Positions 15,727 through 18,861 of a DNA stretch of 18,861 bases are shown one piece after another; the stretch's first letter is position 1, and every line of letters begins with the position of its first letter. The notes under the pieces were generated by a model. The model saw nothing but the letters and a program-made list of their open reading frames with translations, had not been told where the DNA came from and searched no databases. The position numbers and the translations under genes were made by a program. The DNA comes from Candidatus Staskawiczbacteria bacterium. Lineage in GTDB: Bacteria; Patescibacteriota; Minisyncoccia; Minisyncoccales; Staskawiczbacteraceae. The stretch is taken from positions 1 through 18,861 of the forward strand of contig VGLO01000012.1 in assembly GCA_016866675.1 (NCBI GenBank). The letters run 5' to 3'.

Positions 15727-15771
15727 GGCAAATACTCCTATAAAGAGTTTCCATTGATGCAAACATTTGCC
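15727..15771 (-). promoter_or_regulatory. Structured leader around the ribosome binding site of the Nudix-like gene
   Basis: GGCAAAT (15771-15765) can pair perfectly with ATTTGCC (15733-15727), which touches the start codon. Inside it ACTC (15748-15745) can pair with GAGT (15737-15734), part of the AGGAG site. Alternatively the upstream segment folds on itself (GCAAA with TTTGC, 15770-15759), freeing the site. These are mutually exclusive foldings seen by eye. Confidence 0.4.
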
Positions 15772-15796
15772 TAAACAGCTATAAATAAACTATCAT
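15767..15796 (+). promoter_or_regulatory. Candidate promoter of the RmlC-like/GT10/GT2 genes
   Basis: TTGCCT (15767-15772), 18 bases, then TATCAT (15791-15796). The plus-strand -10 shares bases 15791-15792 with the minus-strand -10 candidate, so the two promoters would exclude each other. Predicted start is near 15803. Confidence 0.4.
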
Positions 15797-15815
15797 TTAA
15801 ATATAGTAATGTCAA
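15787..15815 (-). promoter_or_regulatory. Candidate promoter of the Nudix-like gene
   Basis: A perfect TTGACA (15815-15810, minus strand) lies 17 bases from TAGTTT (15792-15787). A TG one base upstream of the -10 gives an extended -10. It would yield a leader of about 55 bases. It overlaps the plus-strand promoter candidate. Confidence 0.5.
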
Positions 15816-15826
15816 TTAATAATATT

Positions 15827-16390
15827 ATGACAATAAAAGAATTAAATCTAAGTGGCGTATTTGAAATAAGACTTGAAACCAAAGAAGATCACCGAGGATT
15901 TTTTATGAGAACCTACCAAGAAGAATTTTTTAAAAAGCATGGTATTAATAAAGAATGGATTCAAGAGTATCAGAATTTTTCAGCCAAGAAAGGTACTATT
16001 CGTGGTTTACACTTTCAGCTTGAGCCTTATTCTGAAACAAAGCTTGTCAGAGCAATTCAAGGAGAAACTCTCGATGTCTTTGTTGATTTAAGAAAAAACT
16101 CTCCCAACTTTGGAAAATGGGGTAGCCTAATACTTTCTCCAAAAAACAATAATATGATTTATATTCCGCGGGGATTTGCGCATGGATTATGCTCTCTTTC
16201 TGATAACACTATGGTAATTTGTAAGTTAGACAATATTTATTCTCCTAAATCAGAATGCCAGATTAAATGGGATGACCCTGATTTAAACATTGATTGGCAT
16301 ATTACAGAGCAACCAATTATTTCTCAAAAAGACTCAAATGCAAAAAGCTTTAAAGAATTTTTAAATACCATTAAAGGAATTCAGATATAA
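15827..16390 (+). CDS. RmlC-like nucleotide-sugar 3,5-epimerase (cupin)
   Basis: The 187-residue product from the ATG at 15827 begins MTIKELNLSGVF, a usual RmlC start; an in-frame ATG at 15809 would add six residues and is not excluded. RmlC landmarks are DHRGFFMRTY (21-30), RGLHFQ (59-64) with the catalytic His62, DVFVDLRKNSP (83-93), RGFAHGLCSLSD (115-126) and IKWDDPDLNIDW (146-157). The catalytic tyrosine expected in the LYK motif is cysteine here (VICK, C132), while a nearby Y138 is kept. The enzyme would epimerise a 4-keto-6-deoxy nucleotide sugar at C3 and/or C5. Because the upstream fusion makes CDP-4-keto-6-deoxyglucose, the substrate may be CDP- rather than dTDP-linked; this is inference. 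Its stop codon directly abuts the GT10 start codon. Confidence 0.88.
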   Translation: MTIKELNLSGVFEIRLETKEDHRGFFMRTYQEEFFKKHGINKEWIQEYQNFSAKKGTIRGLHFQLEPYSETKLVRAIQGETLDVFVDLRKNSPNFGKWGSLILSPKNNNMIYIPRGFAHGLCSLSDNTMVICKLDNIYSPKSECQIKWDDPDLNIDWHITEQPIISQKDSNAKSFKEFLNTIKGIQI

Positions 16391-17416
16391 ATGTATATTG
16401 GATTTTATAACTATTATAAAACCTACAACAACAACCGCATGCTTTTAAACCCCAGTTCGCCCATTGGAGATAACTTAAACTATCCGTTTGTTTTACTAGC
16501 TAACAAACTAAAAGAATTAGGCCACCATGTGGCTACAATTGATACCGACGACATCACAAAGTTTGATTTAATAATTTTTATAGAATTCCCAGGAGCACAT
16601 AATAAGTACTTCAAAAAACTCACAAAAAAAGGGTTTAAAAATATGCACCTTCTTTTACTCGAATCCCCCATGATTAAGCCAGACAACTATGATAAAGCAA
16701 ATCATGGATACTTTAAAAAAGTATTTACTTGGTCAGATACATTAGTCGATAACATAAAATATTTTAAAATAAACTACTCTCACAACATACCTGAAAAATT
16801 AAACTTTGATAGAAATGCCACAAAAAAGCTTTGTACACTCATATCTTCCAATAAGCTGATTAGTGGCGTAAATGAGTTATATTCAGAAAGAATAAGGGCC
16901 ATACGGTGGTTTGAGAAAAATCACCCAGAGAGCTTTGATTTATACGGCAAGGGATGGGATAAATACCACTTTGAAGGAGTTTTTCTTGGACTAAAACTTG
17001 CAAGATTGAATAGATTAATTTTTCTTGCTAAGTTGTTGGCACCTTATTATCCTTCGTATAAGGGATCAGTAGAATCAAAAAAAGAAACTTATCAAACATA
17101 TGCATTCTCTCTTTGTTATGAAAACGTAAAAGACTTTCCAGGATATATTACAGAAAAGATATTTGACTGTTTTTTGGGAGGATGCGTCCCAATATACCTA
17201 GGAGCCAATAACATAGCTGATCACATTCCTCAAAATAGCTTTATTGATAAAAGAAAGTTTAACACCTATGAGGAGCTTTATTCATATATCAAAAATATGA
17301 AAAAAGAAGAATACTTGTCTTACATAAGTGCTATAGAGAATTTTTTAAAAAGCGAAAAAGCTCTAGCATTTTCAGCTGAATACTTTGCTAATACCATAAT
17401 CAAGAATATTATATAG
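16391..17416 (+). CDS. GT10-family glycosyltransferase (fucosyltransferase-like)
   Basis: The 341-residue protein carries the alpha-1,3-fucosyltransferase (GT10) C-terminal signature: FSLCYENVKDFPGYITEKIF (239-258) followed by GGCVPIYLGANNI (263-275). In GT10 enzymes this region binds GDP-fucose, with conserved E and K residues around YITEK. The N-terminal half (ESP at 91-93, FTWSDT at 112-117) fits the variable acceptor domain. It would transfer a deoxy sugar, probably L-fucose, to a HexNAc-containing acceptor on the cytoplasmic side. A GDP-L-fucose synthase fragment encoded just beyond the GT2 gene supports GDP-fucose as donor. ATG directly follows the stop of the RmlC-like gene with no spacer, so translation is probably coupled. 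The GT2 gene starts four bases downstream. Confidence 0.85.
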   Translation: MYIGFYNYYKTYNNNRMLLNPSSPIGDNLNYPFVLLANKLKELGHHVATIDTDDITKFDLIIFIEFPGAHNKYFKKLTKKGFKNMHLLLLESPMIKPDNYDKANHGYFKKVFTWSDTLVDNIKYFKINYSHNIPEKLNFDRNATKKLCTLISSNKLISGVNELYSERIRAIRWFEKNHPESFDLYGKGWDKYHFEGVFLGLKLARLNRLIFLAKLLAPYYPSYKGSVESKKETYQTYAFSLCYENVKDFPGYITEKIFDCFLGGCVPIYLGANNIADHIPQNSFIDKRKFNTYEELYSYIKNMKKEEYLSYISAIENFLKSEKALAFSAEYFANTIIKNII

Positions 17417-17420
17417 AAAA

Positions 17421-18509
17421 ATGAAAAAAAACCCTCTCGTAACCATCTGCTTTCTCACTTACAACTATGCCCAAAAACTGGAAAAAGCGTTAAAACCCCT
17501 GATAAATCAAAGCTATCAAAATATTCAAATTATTATTTCTGACAACCAATCGACCGATAACACCGAGGAAGTGGCTAGAAAAATAGCTAGTCGCTATCAA
17601 AAAGTAGTATATCGCAAAAACATTCCCGATATTAAGATTGATGAATTTAACGATATAAGCAATAAAGATACTACTGGTAGAAAAAAAACCTATGACGTTG
17701 TTTTTAACCATTGCAACAGCTGCCTAAAATCAGGAATTATTCAAGGTGAATTAGTGATATTTTGCCATCAAGATGACATTTATCATGAAGATATTGTTAA
17801 GGATCAAGTAGATTTCTTAACAATAAATGAGCACGTGCCGGCGGTTTTTACGCTTGGCAATATCATTAATGAACATGACAAAATTATTGGAAAATATAAA
17901 CTACCAAAAGAATTGCGTCATAAAAATATTTATTACTTTGAGGAAATATTTAAGGGTATTTTAAATCACGGGAATACCTTCCTTATTGCACCAACTTTTA
18001 TGGCAAGAATAGAATTATTTGAGCATGTGGGTTTATTTAATGACCAAGGACCATTTGGAGGGTCAGATGATTTAGAAATGTGGTTAAGAATATTGGAAAG
18101 ATACCCAATCGGCATCATCCATAAAAAACTAATTAATTGGCGCGTTGGTGGAAGAGGGAAAAAATACAATAACTTAAGAACTAGCAAAGCTGACTTCTTT
18201 AAAGTCATGGATTACTACTTGGAAGAAAAAAAATACTCAAAAAAAAATGACATAAAATCGCTACGTCAGTATCACTATCAAAAAGATTTTGATGATACTT
18301 TACGATCGATGAATTTTTTAATTAATGGTGATGTAGACCAGGCCAAAAAAATAATCAACTCCTCTTTTTCTAGACAAATATTTTTAGCTTTCTTTGAAAA
18401 TGTAAAAATAATTAGAGTAAAGGTAATGGCTTTAAAAATTATTTTATTTTTAGGAGTTAATCTTGGATTTGGAAAGTATCTTGGTAAAATATTACAAAGG
18501 ATAGTTTAA
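17421..18509 (+). CDS. GT2-family glycosyltransferase
   Basis: This 362-residue GT-A enzyme has the GT2 opening VTICFLTYNYAQKLEKAL (7-24), the nucleotide-binding SDNQSTDNT (40-48), the metal-binding acidic motif HQDDIYHED (116-124) and a late GGSDDLEMWLRI (213-224) that supplies the catalytic base region. The last about 100 residues are basic and end with a hydrophobic stretch (about 330-350) that may associate with the membrane. Donor and acceptor are unknown; it likely extends the same glycan as the GT10 enzyme. It follows the GT10 stop by four bases and is the last gene of the plus-strand group. Its stop codon is part of the terminator hairpin that follows. Confidence 0.9.
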   Translation: MKKNPLVTICFLTYNYAQKLEKALKPLINQSYQNIQIIISDNQSTDNTEEVARKIASRYQKVVYRKNIPDIKIDEFNDISNKDTTGRKKTYDVVFNHCNSCLKSGIIQGELVIFCHQDDIYHEDIVKDQVDFLTINEHVPAVFTLGNIINEHDKIIGKYKLPKELRHKNIYYFEEIFKGILNHGNTFLIAPTFMARIELFEHVGLFNDQGPFGGSDDLEMWLRILERYPIGIIHKKLINWRVGGRGKKYNNLRTSKADFFKVMDYYLEEKKYSKKNDIKSLRQYHYQKDFDDTLRSMNFLINGDVDQAKKIINSSFSRQIFLAFFENVKIIRVKVMALKIILFLGVNLGFGKYLGKILQRIV

Positions 18510-18555
18510 CTACAAGTAAAAAATCCGCCATTTAGCGGATTTTTTACTTGTAGTT
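18508..18555. terminator. Bidirectional intrinsic terminator between convergent genes
   Basis: A perfect 21-bp inverted repeat (18508-18528 and 18535-18555) with a 6-base loop. The stem contains an A6 run on the left and a T6 run on the right (18540-18545), so a shorter GC-rich stem followed by T6 works in either direction. The stop codons of both convergent genes lie within it. Confidence 0.9.
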
Positions 18556-18861
18556 TACTTGATACCAATTAATAGTTTTCCTAAGACCTTCCTGAAAGTT
18601 TGTAGTTGCTTTAAAGTTAAATTCTTTTTCTGCCTTAGAGACATCTAAGCTTCTCCGTGGTTGACCGTCTGGTTTTGTTTTATCCCAACGAATCTCACCT
18701 CTAAAGTCCATCAATTCACATATTAGATTCACAAGGTCTTTTATTGATATTTCTAAATCAAAACCCAAATTAATTGGATCTGGTTTTTCATATTTCTGAG
18801 TTGCTAAAATAATTCCTTCTGCAGCATCCTCAACATATAAAAATCCTCTTGTAGCTCTTCC
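18544..18861 (-). CDS. fcl: GDP-L-fucose synthase (C-terminal part, runs off the right edge)
   Basis: The frame enters at the right edge and runs for 105 residues to TAA at 18546-18544. Its first residues read GRATRGFLYVEDAAEGI, followed by PINLGFDLEISIKDLV, then WDKTKPDGQPRRSLDVSKA, a set characteristic of the C-terminal half of GDP-L-fucose synthase (WcaG/Fcl). That enzyme converts GDP-4-keto-6-deoxy-mannose to GDP-L-fucose by epimerisation and NADPH reduction. The N-terminal NADP-binding half and catalytic residues are outside the window, so activity cannot be judged. It is convergent with the GT2 gene and ends inside the shared terminator. A GT10 fucosyltransferase-like gene about 1.1 kb away is a fitting consumer of its product. 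Another extended SDR of the same clan is a less likely alternative. Confidence 0.85.
   Translation of the reverse strand, partial: GRATRGFLYVEDAAEGIILATQKYEKPDPINLGFDLEISIKDLVNLICELMDFRGEIRWDKTKPDGQPRRSLDVSKAEKEFNFKATTNFQEGLRKTINWYQVNYK

Noticed and set aside
1..18861. Reassigned TGA codon (as in Gracilibacteria or Absconditabacteria)
   Set aside because: TGA serves as a terminator, for example in ATGA overlaps at 3845-3848 and 10469-10472 and at 9552-9554, and no gene needs TGA read as glycine.

Overview
The window is about 18.9 kb of AT-rich bacterial DNA. It looks like a Candidate Phyla Radiation (Patescibacteria, Parcubacteria-like) genome. The best evidence is the secreted protein at 225-1940, whose coiled coil plus C-terminal peptidoglycan-binding module is typical of that group. 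Short protein lengths, tightly packed genes and mostly weak Shine-Dalgarno signals agree with this. TGA is used as a normal stop, so code 11 applies. The lineage is an inference, since no rRNA is present. I saw no tRNA, CRISPR array, IS element or phage gene.

Layout. The left edge (1-1940, minus strand) holds the start of murB and a secreted HEXXH metallopeptidase. Next come six tightly packed minus-strand genes (8448 down to 2001): a UDP-sugar 4-epimerase, a PglA-like GT4, a PglC-like phosphoglycosyl transferase, a methyltransferase, a DegT-family aminotransferase and a CapD/PglF-like 4,6-dehydratase. This resembles a Campylobacter-type pgl locus that makes a diamino- or amino-dideoxy sugar on a lipid carrier, but a methyltransferase sits where the PglD acetyltransferase would be. 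A second minus-strand unit (13229 down to 9552) starts at a good sigma70-type promoter and encodes a GT4, a large polytopic membrane protein and another extended SDR.

From 13369 to 18509 the plus strand carries a glucose-1-phosphate cytidylyltransferase fused to a CDP-glucose 4,6-dehydratase-like domain, an RmlC-like 3,5-epimerase, a GT10 (fucosyltransferase-like) enzyme and a GT2 enzyme. A perfect 21-bp hairpin terminator follows. Facing it at the right edge is the C-terminus of a GDP-L-fucose synthase, a plausible donor maker for the GT10 enzyme.

Two single genes stand apart from the glycan pathway: a PP2C-like phosphatase (8561-9451) and a Nudix-like protein (15160-15726). Each has its own candidate promoter, a strong Shine-Dalgarno sequence, a structured leader and its own intrinsic terminator. 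The Nudix-like gene lies antisense between two sugar-nucleotide genes that would otherwise be consecutive. These two, together with three enzymes lacking expected catalytic residues and a duplicated segment in the membrane protein, are the most noteworthy parts of the window. Overall the region is a surface-glycan (polysaccharide or glycoprotein) biosynthesis locus. No flippase or oligosaccharyltransferase was recognised inside the window.
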